A stretch of 64,000 nt of DNA from Sporosarcina sp. FSL K6-1522 (GTDB lineage: Bacteria > Bacillota > Bacilli > Bacillales_A > Planococcaceae), in contig NZ_CP152019.1 in assembly GCF_038622445.1 (NCBI RefSeq), positions 1,648,501 through 1,712,500 of the forward strand. The letters are read 5' to 3'. The notes under the pieces are model-generated. The model did no database searches. It was not told the DNA's origin and was given only the letters and a program-made list of their open reading frames with translations. The position numbers were made by a program, and so were the translations under genes. Numbering within the stretch: position 1 is the first letter of the stretch; the number at the start of each line of letters is the position of its first letter. Below are positions 1 through 9,407 of the stretch, piece by piece.

Positions 1-35
1 TTGTAAAAGCTATAATAGAATGATTAGCTATTGGA

Positions 36-167
36 ATGAATTTTACAGATATACATATAAAAACTTTCACAACTATATTGGTAGAAAATTATTTAGAGAG
101 TGTTTTGGTTACACGAGATCAATGGAACGCTCGACTTGAAGTAACAGATGCGATTATTGGAAACTAG
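36..167 (+). pseudogene. Possible 3' remnant of an unidentified gene
   Basis: An open frame of 43 codons ends in TAG at 165-167. The same frame has an in-frame TGA at 21-23, so it cannot simply be the tail of a gene entering from the left. There is no convincing ribosome binding site before the ATG at 36. A terminator-like hairpin begins immediately after the stop, which suggests that a transcribed gene really did end here. The encoded segment (VENYLESVLVTRDQW around the middle) is not one I recognise. A degraded gene end or a chance frame are both possible. Confidence 0.2.
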
Positions 168-218
168 AAGCCTAATTCCTCGTTCAAGATACAGAGGGAG
201 TAGGTTTTTTGCTTTTTT
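168..218 (+). terminator. Probable rho-independent terminator
   Basis: CCTAATTCCTC (171-181) pairs with GAGGGAGTAGG (194-204) with one mismatch and one wobble, followed by TTTTTTGCTTTTTT. It sits directly after the stop codon at 167. Confidence 0.45.
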
Positions 219-347
219 GAAATCTGGAATCGTGTGAGAAGCACTTAAGGAGATACAAGGTTGTGTTTAGTATGACATCTTCACAGGAACAAAAAGGATA
301 TTCACACCTCGTGTCGAATTGAAGAAGTGTACAAAGGAGGGAATAGT

Positions 348-1109
348 ATGGGGAAATTGATGAAGGAGAAAGTAGGCATCGTCACGGCAGCGGGAAGTGG
401 TCTGGGGAGAGCGAGTGCCCTTGTTTTTGCGGAAGAAGGGGCAAAGGTGGTTGTGTCAGATATTAATGAAGAGGCGGGCAAGGAGACGGTTCGGCTCATT
501 AAAGAACAGGGCGGGGAAGCGGTTTTCATTGCCTGTAATGTTGCGGAGGAAGAACAAATTATGAATTTGGTGACACAAACCGTTGCGCTTTATGGACGTT
601 TGGATTGGGCGCATAATAATGCGGGAATCGGCGCACCTTCCATGCCGATTGCCGAAACGCAGTCGGCGGAATGGGATCGTTGTATTCAAATCACACAGAC
701 GAGTTTGTATTATTCCTTGAAACATCAAATCCCAGCTATGCTTGCTTCGGGCGGAGGGGCGATTGTCAATACAGCGTCTACGTCAGGCTTGCTTGGGTCG
801 GAAAACTTGGCTACGTATAGTGCAGCGAAATGGGCGGTTAATGGTTTAACGAAATCGGTTGCCTTGGAGTATGCGAAAAAAGGTATCCGAGTCAACTCGA
901 TTTGCCCGGGGATGACCTTGACACCTGCTGTGGAAGCTTGGGCGAAGGAAGTGCCGGAACAAGCGAAATACGTGGAAAATGATATTCCGCTCGGACGTAT
1001 GGGGCGTCCCGAAGAACAGGCGCAAGCTGCATTGTGGCTTTGTTCGGATAGGGCTTCTTATATTACGGGTGTGAATTTAGCTGTAGATGGCGGGCAAACT
1101 GCGAAGTGA
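348..1109 (+). CDS. Short-chain dehydrogenase/reductase (SDR)
   Basis: A 253-residue classical SDR, an NAD(P)-dependent oxidoreductase of the FabG-like fold. It shows the N-terminal glycine-rich nucleotide-binding motif (TAAGSGLG), the NNAG motif, the catalytic Ser...YSAAK segment, and the C-terminal ITGVNLAVDGG motif typical of the family. ATG 348 is preferred over the in-frame GTG at 327 because AAAGGAGGG lies about 6 nt before it. It stands alone, with no operon partner on either side. The substrate cannot be deduced. Confidence 0.9.
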   Translation: MGKLMKEKVGIVTAAGSGLGRASALVFAEEGAKVVVSDINEEAGKETVRLIKEQGGEAVFIACNVAEEEQIMNLVTQTVALYGRLDWAHNNAGIGAPSMPIAETQSAEWDRCIQITQTSLYYSLKHQIPAMLASGGGAIVNTASTSGLLGSENLATYSAAKWAVNGLTKSVALEYAKKGIRVNSICPGMTLTPAVEAWAKEVPEQAKYVENDIPLGRMGRPEEQAQAALWLCSDRASYITGVNLAVDGGQTAK

Positions 1110-1325
1110 TGGAGGATTGGAACACTGCTAGGTTTTGCAATGTTGATAGCGAATAGGGCAGTTTGAATATATGCGAATCGACCTGATTCTGAAAGTGCCA
1201 TTTAGTGTCAGGTTGATTTTGATAGTCACTTCGTTTTTATAAATTTCATTTGAATGAAGTTTACTTACTGGATAAAGTGTCACCAAATTATGGTTTAGAA
1301 GATTGCATTACAGGGAGGAATTAAT

Positions 1326-1874
1326 GTGTTCATACATAAGATTGATGAGGATTTAGCTTTAAAATTAATAGAACTAAAGGATGCAGAACGGATTTTTGAA
1401 TTAACGAATAACTCAAGAGGTTATTTAAGAGAATGGCTTCCTTGGCTAGATACCACCACCAAAAATGAAGATACCGTAGAGTTTATCAAAATGTGTGTAA
1501 AAGGATTTGCTGAAAATAGAAGTTTGAATACGGTTATTTTATTTAAAGGGAATGTTGTTGGAGTGGCTGGTTTTAATAGTATCAATCGGTCAAACAATAC
1601 AGCTTCTATTGGCTACTGGCTGGGGGAAGGATATCAAGGGAATGGTATTATGACGAGGGTAGCTAAGGCATTGACTGATTACGCCTTTACGGAATTACAA
1701 TTAAATAAAATAGAAATTAGAGCTGCTGTAGGCAATAAGAAAAGTAGAAGTATACCCGAAAGACTAGGTTTTGTGAATGAGGGCTGTATTAGAAGAGCGG
1801 AATGGTTATACGATCATTATGTTGACCATGTTGTTTATGGAGTATTAGCTGATGAATGGAATGAAAAGAAGTAG
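1326..1874 (+). CDS. GNAT family N-acetyltransferase (RimL/YdaF-like)
   Basis: A 182-residue protein resembling RimL/RimJ-type acetyl-CoA N-acetyltransferases, including B. subtilis YdaF, which modify protein or small-molecule amines. The segment ASIGYWLGEGYQGNGIMT is the acetyl-CoA binding region, and IEIRAAVGNKKSRSIPERLGF is the conserved C-terminal part of the fold. Start is GTG 1326 with GGGAGG just upstream; the ATG two bases earlier is in a frame that stops quickly. It is a single-gene unit. The family is clear; the target is not. Confidence 0.85.
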   Translation: MFIHKIDEDLALKLIELKDAERIFELTNNSRGYLREWLPWLDTTTKNEDTVEFIKMCVKGFAENRSLNTVILFKGNVVGVAGFNSINRSNNTASIGYWLGEGYQGNGIMTRVAKALTDYAFTELQLNKIEIRAAVGNKKSRSIPERLGFVNEGCIRRAEWLYDHYVDHVVYGVLADEWNEKK

Positions 1875-1911
1875 GGGGATGGTCGCCTTGCATCTGCGCA
1901 ACTCTTTTACA

Positions 1912-1961
1912 AAAAAATCGTGTAATTATGTTGTGTCATACCTAGGATAGTGGCATGATTT
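1912..1961 (+). terminator. Possible terminator after the acetyltransferase gene
   Basis: AAAAATCGTG and CATGATTTTTG form about a 10-bp stem (one wobble) with a long loop. The T-run is part of the stem, so this is weak evidence. Confidence 0.3.
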
Positions 1962-2079
1962 TTGTAGTCTCACATTCGTCAGTAATAGTCGTAAAATTAT
2001 AAAAGTATATTGCTTATTTTACATATTACTGTTATATTCATTAAAACATATTAATTTAATAGGGAATGAGGGTGTTTTA

Positions 2080-2532
2080 ATGTCAACAAGTCAATTATTG
2101 AAAGTGAAGACAACTGGAGTGTGGAAAGAAGGGGTTAAGACGGAGATTGCAGTGCGTCACTTTGCACCGTTTGTTGTCGATGAACCGAAAAGTTTAGGCG
2201 GAACAGACGAAGGGCCAAACCCGGTTGAATTTGTATTGGCCGGATTATCAAGTTGTACGTCTGTTATGATTGCCATCATCGCGAAAGAACTTCAGTTTTC
2301 GTATGAAGGCGTTGAATTTGCCAATGAAGGTTCGTTGGATTTACAAGGTTTAATGGGAGTAGAAGGCGTCTCACCACATTTTCAATCAGTCGATTTTGAT
2401 GTCATTATTAAAACGGAAGAAAACGAAGCGCGCATTCAACAGTTAAAAGAGAAAGTAGAGAAAAGATGCCCAGTGATGAATTTGCTAGTAGATGCTGGGG
2501 TGCCTGTTGTTTCAAATTGGATAAGAGGATAA
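2080..2532 (+). CDS. OsmC/Ohr family protein
   Basis: A 150-residue OsmC-like protein. Members with two redox cysteines act as thiol peroxidases against organic hydroperoxides. Both expected cysteines are present: one in the central LSSCTSVMI helix and one in the RCPVMNLL motif near the C-terminus. Length and motif spacing fit the YhfA/OsmC-like branch rather than Ohr. The start ATG at 2080 follows GGGAATGAGGG. It is monocistronic, closed by a strong hairpin. Confidence 0.88.
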   Translation: MSTSQLLKVKTTGVWKEGVKTEIAVRHFAPFVVDEPKSLGGTDEGPNPVEFVLAGLSSCTSVMIAIIAKELQFSYEGVEFANEGSLDLQGLMGVEGVSPHFQSVDFDVIIKTEENEARIQQLKEKVEKRCPVMNLLVDAGVPVVSNWIRG

Positions 2533-2538
2533 AACATC

Positions 2539-2580
2539 AAACACTATTTTATAACAATCGTTATAAAGTAGTGTTTTTAT
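2539..2580 (+). terminator. Rho-independent terminator of the OsmC-like gene
   Basis: AAACACTATTTTATAAC pairs with GTTATAAAGTAGTGTTT around a short loop, followed by a T-rich run. Confidence 0.75.
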
Positions 2581-2700
2581 TTATTTAGGTAATTGGTACT
2601 TTTAACATTTTTTGTACGTCGAGCATCTATATGCATTGAATTTAAAACGTACGTTCGATATAATTGGATTATTAGGACAAATGAAAGGAGGGATATGTCG

Positions 2701-3120
2701 ATGAAGTTTTATGTGACAGTGAAAAGTTTGGGGAAACGAAAAAATGTTTTGACCAAGCAGGAAATGGAGTTACCGACGATTCCAGCAACGCTCAGGGAAT
2801 TGATCACGGCAGTTGTGACACTGAATGTCGAACAATTGAGTGATCAGCAAAAAAATATGGATTGGTTTCCATTGTTAACAGGAGCGGAAATTGAAGAGCG
2901 CAGCGAAACGGGCAAAGTCGGATTTGGGGCAGTGTATCACGAACAACTTCCTGATCTTGCGAAAGCAAAAGACACGGCGATTGTCGCGTTTGAAGATGGG
3001 CTGTACAAAGTGTTTATTCGTGAAGAAGAAGTGAGTCAGCTCGATGCACCGCTGACACTGAGGGAAGAGGATGAATTGGTTTTTATTAGGTTCACGATGT
3101 TAGCGGGAAGATTATGGTGA
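2701..3120 (+). CDS. Hypothetical protein, partner of the DUF4132 protein
   Basis: About 139 residues, beginning MKFYVTVKSLGKRKN. There is no signal peptide or membrane segment and no fold I recognise. The open frame extends upstream to 2593, but AAAGGAGGG at 2684-2692 places the start at ATG 2701 (ATG 2695 is too close). The stop lies 15 bases before the giant downstream gene, whose ribosome binding site is in that gap, so the two are almost certainly co-transcribed and perhaps act together. Confidence 0.7.
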   Translation: MKFYVTVKSLGKRKNVLTKQEMELPTIPATLRELITAVVTLNVEQLSDQQKNMDWFPLLTGAEIEERSETGKVGFGAVYHEQLPDLAKAKDTAIVAFEDGLYKVFIREEEVSQLDAPLTLREEDELVFIRFTMLAGRLW

Positions 3121-3135
3121 AGGGGAGAGGGAAGG

Positions 3136-6100
3136 ATGGAGAATCAAGAACAGCAAAAGGCCTATTATGCTGCATTACAAGAACGAGCAACGGAGGTTGA
3201 ACCCGAGCTCGTCTCACTAGCGAAGTGGGTTGTTGAGTTAAGTCAAATGGTGTATATCAGTCACGATGAAAAGCAGTTTTTAGCTTGTCAAGAGCGATTG
3301 CAGACACTTGCGAAAGAGAACGAGGAGACATTGTTTGAGCCGCTTGTGCGGGTGATGAAACAGCTGGCAAGTACATATACGGGGGAAGTTTTTGCTTATA
3401 TCGTGACACATATTACGGATTATCCATATGCCGCGGGTTATGCGCGTAGGCCTTTCCGTACGAAGGACTTGACGGTCCATCTGCATCAAATCATGAGCAA
3501 GATGAGTGCGATATTGTATATGGAATGCAATGCGTTTTCGATTGTCGATTATTTGACGGTAGCGGATTATTCGATGCGCCATTCTTATCGATTGACATCG
3601 GTTATCAGTGATGTCTTAGCGTTTGAAATCGACCGTCAGAATCCACAGGTGACAGAGGCATTACAAGAAATTGTCTACGGAGACAATCAAACTGCGTTGC
3701 TGAGCCGAGAGATGATGAAAGGGATGTTCATGAGTCACGATGACAAGATGTATCACATGATGGGTGAGCTCTTGACCGCGGCACGGTTGCAGGAAGGGCT
3801 ACGGCAATCGATTATGGAAACGATGGATGAAGGGACGTTGGCGGCAACTGTCCATCTATTGAAGGTGATTCTTGACGAAGGATTGATTCGCTATAGTGCG
3901 GTAGTGAGAGCGCTTGGCGTTTGGACAGGGATGGGATTGGAAGCGGTCAATCAGCGTGTTGCAGAGCAGCTGATTGAGGATGCATACGAGGTCGTGCAAG
4001 ATGAAGCGGTTCGCGCATCTTGGTTAGCGAGTGGCAACGCGAATCATGTCTATTTAAGCTTATGGGCGACGGCAGTTTGGGAAGAGCAGGAGTTATTTGA
4101 TAAAGTTGCGTATTTAATGGAGCATGGGAAGGACTATCAAAAAATTATTGCGCAATATGTGCTGGCCAATAGTGAGAATCGCGAAGTGCGCTATGGCATT
4201 GCGCGCCACTACTTAGATGCGATAAATCCAGAATTACAGTACTGGGTATTAACTAACTATTGCTATGATTATTCGCGTCCGTGGCGACCAGAAAGTGAAG
4301 CGCGTCGTTTGGTCGTCGAACGTACGCCGCTGTTAGCTAGTAAAGAAGAACGCCGGCGAGAATTTGAGCAATTGTGTACGATGGCGTTAAATACGACAGT
4401 GAAAGCGCAATCTGCTCCTTCTAGCGTCTTGGATTTTGTGCATTTTCACTATACGCCTGATTTGCCTATCCGTAAAATGCTGTACTTGACGGCTTATGAT
4501 ATGGACAATGAATGGATTGCTGCTGTCATTGCGTTGAAAGATCGGTTAAGTGTAGACATGCGGGGCGAATTACTATCATCTTTCATTGAAAATGATACGG
4601 ATGCCGTGCAACGTGAATTTGTTTTTAGTTCTTTATCGGATAAAAGCATGAGTAACCGTGAAAAAGCATTGGAGCAGGCGAAAGATTGGACGTTAAATGA
4701 AGCAGAGTTACAACGTATCGAAAACTTGTTAAAGCTGAAGACGGGTTCTTTGCGTCAAAGTGCGATTGCGATTTTATTGCGACAGCCGGAGGACAGTGTG
4801 CTTGCGTCATTGACGCGGTTAGTACAAGGCAAGAGCGAGTTGCAACGCTTGGCGGCGCTGGAGACGATTGTGGAGATTTTTGAGGACACGGAACGTGAGG
4901 AGTTATATGAAAGATTGCGAGAGTTACCCGATTTAATTGCCAAACCGACGCAGAAAGAGCAGCAGGTACTTGGTCGGCTTCGTCAACGAAATGACTATAC
5001 GTTGGCAAACGGTTTTGGTTTATTCGACCCACAGGCGATTGAACCTTGGTTAGCAGAAACACCAGCAATTGGGGCATTTGACTGGGGACATATTTTCCGG
5101 CTATCGACAGAAGAAATCGTTGGTTTTCTTGCTGGGCTGGAACGAGAAATCCACAAACATCGTGATACGGAATATGAGGTTGAGTATTACTCGGGCTATA
5201 AGGATACGTTGTTAGTGGGGGCTACATTGAGAAGTACTCGTCCTTATCAGGAAGAAAGAGAAGGGGACTCCGAACTGGAGAAGTATCCGCTGCATGAAGT
5301 GTGGAGGGAGTATGTAGAGCGTAGTCAGTTAGAGGCCATCGATTTACTGCAAATCTATTTCTATTCGATAGTAGAACCATTGGAGAAGCCGTTGGATGAT
5401 TATTATTGGTATGAGTATGATTTTGACGATGATAGACAATTGGGTCAGCAAACGCTGTTAGATGGCTGGTGCAAGGAGTTTGTGGAGCAATTTTATCCTG
5501 TGCAACAAATTCAGGATGTGCAAACGGCTTTGAAAGACTGTATGTACCATGAACAAATCACTAATCTACTCCACGCTTATTTTATGGATAGTGATAAGCG
5601 CGCAACGTTTTCGGTCACAATGGATGCCTTACAAACAATTATGCAAGCCATTCCACAAGAGAAGTTTGCGGCTGAAAGAGGCATCCCATTGTTGTTAACG
5701 GGTCCTTGGCAGTCGATGGCACGCAGTCGTCTGCATGATGAAGATAGTTTTAAGCGTTTATTTCATATTTTTTATACGCTAGATCGGCTGAAGTCTAAGA
5801 AACTGGAGTATTCCATTCTCGATTTAAAAGATTATATACGTGCTTATGATGGTGGAATGATTGTGGCGGAAGAACTGTATCGAGAGTTACTTGCTAGCCA
5901 TGACAGTCGCAATTATATGCGACGTTTGACAGCTGTATGGAAAAATGACATAGAGGATAAGCCGTCATTGGAGCCGATTCGGCGGACGGTCGTGGAGCGG
6001 ATTTTGGATGTTGAACTGGAGCGGGGAGATTTACCAACGGAAGTGACACCTTTGGCGATGGCGCTAGGGCGAATGGAGGGCTTGGAGTATTTTGTTCGGA

Positions 6101-8088
6101 TTTTGTCAGGACTTCAGCAAGAAACTTTTATTCGTGGGTATGTTTACGGCTATGGCGATAGCATTACGAAGAAGGAAGCGTTCAGTCATCTCTTGAAAAT
6201 CAGCTATCCGCGTGAAGGGGAAGGGCATGAGCTGTTGCAACAATTGTTGGCGGGGCGTGATATTTCAGAGAAAAGATTGCTAGAGGCGGCGATGTATGCT
6301 CCGCAATGGTTGGACGTTGTTGCGAACTATTTAAATTGGGATGGTTTGCGCAGTGCAGCTTGGTATTTCCATGCACATATCAATGAAAGTTTTTCAGCGG
6401 AGAAGGAAACGATTGTCGCGCATTATTCACCGATTTCGGCACAGGATTTTCAGGATGGTGCGTTTGATATCGAGTGGTTTAAAGAGGCGTATGCGACGGT
6501 GGGAGACGAGCGATTTGGCCTGTTGTATGATTGTGCTAAATATATTTCGGCTGGATCGAATCACCGCAGATCACAGTTGTTTGCAGATGCAACACTCGGG
6601 AAGTTGTCGATTGAGGATATGCAGCAGTCGGTTGAAGCGAAACGCAATAAGGAGCATTTGCTGAGCTATAGTCTCATTCCGTTGAGCGACAAACGGGAAC
6701 AAGATGTGCGTGAACGCTATGATTTCATCCAACGTTTTCTCGCACAGAGTAAGAAATTTGGTGCGCAGCGCCGAGCGAGTGAAGGCTTAGTTTCACAAAT
6801 TGCACTCGGGAATTTGGCGAGAAATGCCGGTTATAGTGATGTCATTCGCCTGATGTGGGATATGGAAGCGCGGAAATTGGACGATATGCAAGCCTATTTT
6901 CAACCGCATTCGCTCGATGAGGAGACGACTGTCCAGTTGTCCATTGATGAAGAAGGGCGGGCAGCCATTGAGGTTACGCGCAAAGGGAAAGCGTTGAAAA
7001 ACGTTCCGGCCAAATTTAAAAAGGATGATCATGTCACTGCTTTGAAGGCTATGAAGGCAGAGCTAACAGACCAGTATAAGAGAGCGCGTCAGGAACTTGA
7101 ACGTTCGATGGAGGCAGGAACTCGATTTATGTTTGCGGAAGTAAAGGGATTGGCAAAAAATCCAGTCATTGCGCCTTTGTTGCGAACATTGGTGTTGAAA
7201 GCCGACGACTATTTGGGGTACTTCGATGGTGAAAATGCATTGATTGATCCGGCAGGTGTATCGGTATCACTTGAGGGGCAGGAAGAGCTTGTCATTGCGC
7301 ATCCACTGCATTTATACGAAAGCGGTCAGTGGAGTCAATATCAGCAAGATTTATTTGAGCGACAAATGAGGCAGCCATTTAAGCAGATATTCCGCGAATT
7401 ATATCTTCCGAATGCGGACGAACTGGCACACGGAACGGTGTCGCGCAGATATGCTGGACATCAAGTGCAACCGAGAAAAGCGGTCGCTTTGCTGAAAAAT
7501 CGCCAGTGGACGGTCAGTTATGAAGAGGGACTGCAAAAGGTCTATTATGCGGAGAATTTAATCGTTAATCTCTATGCGCTGGCGGATTGGTTCTCACCTT
7601 CTGATGTTGAAGCACCTACGTTAGAAACCGTTCAATTTTTTGATCGAAATACGTATAAGAGTGTGCCGTTTGACAAGGTTCCGGCCATCCTATTTTCCGA
7701 AGTCATGCGCGATATCGATTTAGTCGTGAGTGTGGCGCATGTCGGTGGGGTTGACCCGGAAGCGAGTTTGACAACGATTGCGATGCGAAGTGTTATTGTG
7801 AATGAATCACTTCGTCTGTTGAAAATTGACAATGTTCGTTTGGACGGCAACTACGCTCGAATCGACGGAAAGCTCGGGGAATACGGCGTCCATTTGGGCA
7901 GCGGCATGGTGTATAAACAAGCAACAGGGGCGATGCATATCATTCCTGTCCATTCCCAGCATAGAGGACGTATTTTCTTACCATTTATAGATGAAGATCC
8001 GAAGACTGCGGAAATTTTGTCGAAGATTATGTTACTGGCGGAAGATCAGAAGATTAAAGATCCGGGGATTTTGATGCAGTTGACATAA
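3136..8088 (+). CDS. Giant DUF4132-domain protein
   Basis: A 1650-residue cytoplasmic protein with no signal peptide or membrane segments. The first two thirds are helical and repeat-like. The last part, from about residue 1300 (KNVPAKFKKDDHV onward) to the end, resembles the DUF4132 region seen in E. coli YehI/MolR-type proteins, including the terminal stretch HSQHRGRIFLPFIDEDPKTA. Related Bacillales proteins also carry a DUF5724 segment, which the N-terminal half may correspond to. Function is unknown for the family; the historical name 'molybdate metabolism regulator' is poorly supported. It is the second gene of a two-gene unit. Confidence 0.75.
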   Translation: MENQEQQKAYYAALQERATEVEPELVSLAKWVVELSQMVYISHDEKQFLACQERLQTLAKENEETLFEPLVRVMKQLASTYTGEVFAYIVTHITDYPYAAGYARRPFRTKDLTVHLHQIMSKMSAILYMECNAFSIVDYLTVADYSMRHSYRLTSVISDVLAFEIDRQNPQVTEALQEIVYGDNQTALLSREMMKGMFMSHDDKMYHMMGELLTAARLQEGLRQSIMETMDEGTLAATVHLLKVILDEGLIRYSAVVRALGVWTGMGLEAVNQRVAEQLIEDAYEVVQDEAVRASWLASGNANHVYLSLWATAVWEEQELFDKVAYLMEHGKDYQKIIAQYVLANSENREVRYGIARHYLDAINPELQYWVLTNYCYDYSRPWRPESEARRLVVERTPLLASKEERRREFEQLCTMALNTTVKAQSAPSSVLDFVHFHYTPDLPIRKMLYLTAYDMDNEWIAAVIALKDRLSVDMRGELLSSFIENDTDAVQREFVFSSLSDKSMSNREKALEQAKDWTLNEAELQRIENLLKLKTGSLRQSAIAILLRQPEDSVLASLTRLVQGKSELQRLAALETIVEIFEDTEREELYERLRELPDLIAKPTQKEQQVLGRLRQRNDYTLANGFGLFDPQAIEPWLAETPAIGAFDWGHIFRLSTEEIVGFLAGLEREIHKHRDTEYEVEYYSGYKDTLLVGATLRSTRPYQEEREGDSELEKYPLHEVWREYVERSQLEAIDLLQIYFYSIVEPLEKPLDDYYWYEYDFDDDRQLGQQTLLDGWCKEFVEQFYPVQQIQDVQTALKDCMYHEQITNLLHAYFMDSDKRATFSVTMDALQTIMQAIPQEKFAAERGIPLLLTGPWQSMARSRLHDEDSFKRLFHIFYTLDRLKSKKLEYSILDLKDYIRAYDGGMIVAEELYRELLASHDSRNYMRRLTAVWKNDIEDKPSLEPIRRTVVERILDVELERGDLPTEVTPLAMALGRMEGLEYFVRILSGLQQETFIRGYVYGYGDSITKKEAFSHLLKISYPREGEGHELLQQLLAGRDISEKRLLEAAMYAPQWLDVVANYLNWDGLRSAAWYFHAHINESFSAEKETIVAHYSPISAQDFQDGAFDIEWFKEAYATVGDERFGLLYDCAKYISAGSNHRRSQLFADATLGKLSIEDMQQSVEAKRNKEHLLSYSLIPLSDKREQDVRERYDFIQRFLAQSKKFGAQRRASEGLVSQIALGNLARNAGYSDVIRLMWDMEARKLDDMQAYFQPHSLDEETTVQLSIDEEGRAAIEVTRKGKALKNVPAKFKKDDHVTALKAMKAELTDQYKRARQELERSMEAGTRFMFAEVKGLAKNPVIAPLLRTLVLKADDYLGYFDGENALIDPAGVSVSLEGQEELVIAHPLHLYESGQWSQYQQDLFERQMRQPFKQIFRELYLPNADELAHGTVSRRYAGHQVQPRKAVALLKNRQWTVSYEEGLQKVYYAENLIVNLYALADWFSPSDVEAPTLETVQFFDRNTYKSVPFDKVPAILFSEVMRDIDLVVSVAHVGGVDPEASLTTIAMRSVIVNESLRLLKIDNVRLDGNYARIDGKLGEYGVHLGSGMVYKQATGAMHIIPVHSQHRGRIFLPFIDEDPKTAEILSKIMLLAEDQKIKDPGILMQLT

Positions 8089-8120
8089 TCGGAGAAGTTC
8101 TATGGGAGTGGGGGAATTAC

Positions 8121-8157
8121 AAAAAAAGACTTGCCATTTGCGCAAGTCTTTTTTTGT
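8121..8157. terminator. Bidirectional terminator
   Basis: AAAAAAGACTTG and CAAGTCTTTTTTT form a strong stem with A-run and T-run on either side. It serves the DUF4132 gene from the left and the convergent dus gene from the right. Confidence 0.85.
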
Positions 8158-8176
8158 ATGTTCGATTGTGTAGGCC

Positions 8177-9154
8177 TCAATCTAATCCGTTATCTAAGAC
8201 CTGCTTCACCAAACGTCGTACCTCATCTGTTGTTTTCGTATCCATCAGTTGGTTTCTTAGTTCAGCTGCGCCTTTAAAGCCACGAATATAGATTTTGAAA
8301 AAGCGAAGAAGTGGCTTGAACGGGCGAGGTTCGGCTTCAGTTGAATATTGATCGTGAAGATCTAGCTGTAAAAGCAGTAAATCGAGATGCTCTTTGACGC
8401 TATGCTCTTTTGGTTCTTTTTCAAATGCAAATGGATTGGTGAAAACGCCGCGGCCAATCATGACACCGTCCACGCCGTATTGTTCGACTAATTTTAGTCC
8501 TGTTGCGCGGTCGGGAATGTCGCCATTTATCGTTAATAACGTGTTTGGTGCAATTTCGTCGCGTAATTTTTTGATTTCGGGGATCAGTTCCCAGTGTGCG
8601 TCTACTTTGCTCATTTCTTTTCTTGTACGAAGGTGAATGGAAAGATTCGCGATGTCTTGTTTCAATACATGTGTTAGCCAATCGCGCCATTCATCAACGT
8701 TGACGTAGCCTAATCTTGTTTTCACACTAACGGGTAATCCACCCGCTTTGGCTGCTTGAATAATTTCTGCTGCTACTTCGGGATGTTGGATTAACCCTGC
8801 ACCTTTTCCGTTTGCTGCCACGTTTTGTACGGGGCAGCCCATATTTAAATCAATGCCACGGAACCCCATTTTTTTCATATCGATACTCATCTGTTCAAAG
8901 TAGGCGGGTTTATTGCCCCAAATATGCGCGACGATTGGTTGCTCATCTTCTGTGAACATTAAACGCCCACGCACACTTTCTCTTCCGTTAGGATGGCAAT
9001 AACTTTCTGTATTCGTGAATTCCGTGAAAAATACGTCGGGTTTTCCAGCCTCACTAATGACATGGCGAAACACAACGTCCGTGACATCTTCCATTGGTGC
9101 TAATATAAAAAACGGCTTCGGTAAATCAAGCCAAAAATTATCTTCGTTACGCAT
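8177..9154 (-). CDS. dus: tRNA-dihydrouridine synthase
   Basis: A 325-residue FMN-dependent enzyme that reduces specific uridines in tRNA to dihydrouridine. The N-terminal [11 protein letters not shown] segment starts the TIM barrel, [10 protein letters not shown] holds the catalytic cysteine (C107), SVKTRLGY and HLRTRKEM are substrate/FMN-contacting motifs, and [12 protein letters not shown] closes the FMN phosphate site. The start ATG is preceded by AGGAGGAG. It diverges from rlmCD, another RNA-modifying enzyme. Which Dus subfamily it belongs to is not certain. Confidence 0.9.
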   Translation of the reverse strand: MRNEDNFWLDLPKPFFILAPMEDVTDVVFRHVISEAGKPDVFFTEFTNTESYCHPNGRESVRGRLMFTEDEQPIVAHIWGNKPAYFEQMSIDMKKMGFRGIDLNMGCPVQNVAANGKGAGLIQHPEVAAEIIQAAKAGGLPVSVKTRLGYVNVDEWRDWLTHVLKQDIANLSIHLRTRKEMSKVDAHWELIPEIKKLRDEIAPNTLLTINGDIPDRATGLKLVEQYGVDGVMIGRGVFTNPFAFEKEPKEHSVKEHLDLLLLQLDLHDQYSTEAEPRPFKPLLRFFKIYIRGFKGAAELRNQLMDTKTTDEVRRLVKQVLDNGLD

Positions 9155-9315
9155 TTTTTCTCCTCCTGTTGCAACATATAAAACGATATAAGGAATCGTA
9201 AAGTCCTGTACCCATCATCATATAGTATCATTTCTTGTTGTTGGATGCACAGCATAAATTGTGTAAGCGACTGTCACATATAGCGCATTCTCCGACTGAA
9301 CTTATCAGATGTACA

Positions 9316-9348
9316 TGTTCATAGCGCATGATTTTGTTATAATAACAA
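9316..9348 (+). promoter_or_regulatory. Candidate rlmCD promoter with palindrome over the -10
   Basis: TATAAT at 9338-9343 lies inside a perfect palindrome TTGTTATAATAACAA (9334-9348). The matching -35 (about 9316-9321, TGTTCA) is weak. It lies 65 bases upstream of the rlmCD start. Confidence 0.45.
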
Positions 9349-9407
9349 GGCATGTCTTTATTAAAAAGATTTTTAGATGACTGGATTGTTGAAAGGGGAA
9401 TCATTCC

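Larger units (their letters stand above)
1..347. other. Left-edge intergenic stretch with a gene tail
   Basis: No complete gene is visible. The stretch holds a short open frame ending at 167, a hairpin with a T-run directly after it, and the ribosome binding site of the first real gene (AAAGGAGGG at about 333-341). The rest is AT-rich sequence without a recognisable signal. Confidence 0.5.

Noticed and set aside
4625-5077. 150-codon minus-strand frame inside the DUF4132 gene
   Set aside because: It is a shadow of the plus-strand gene, with composition typical of antisense reading.
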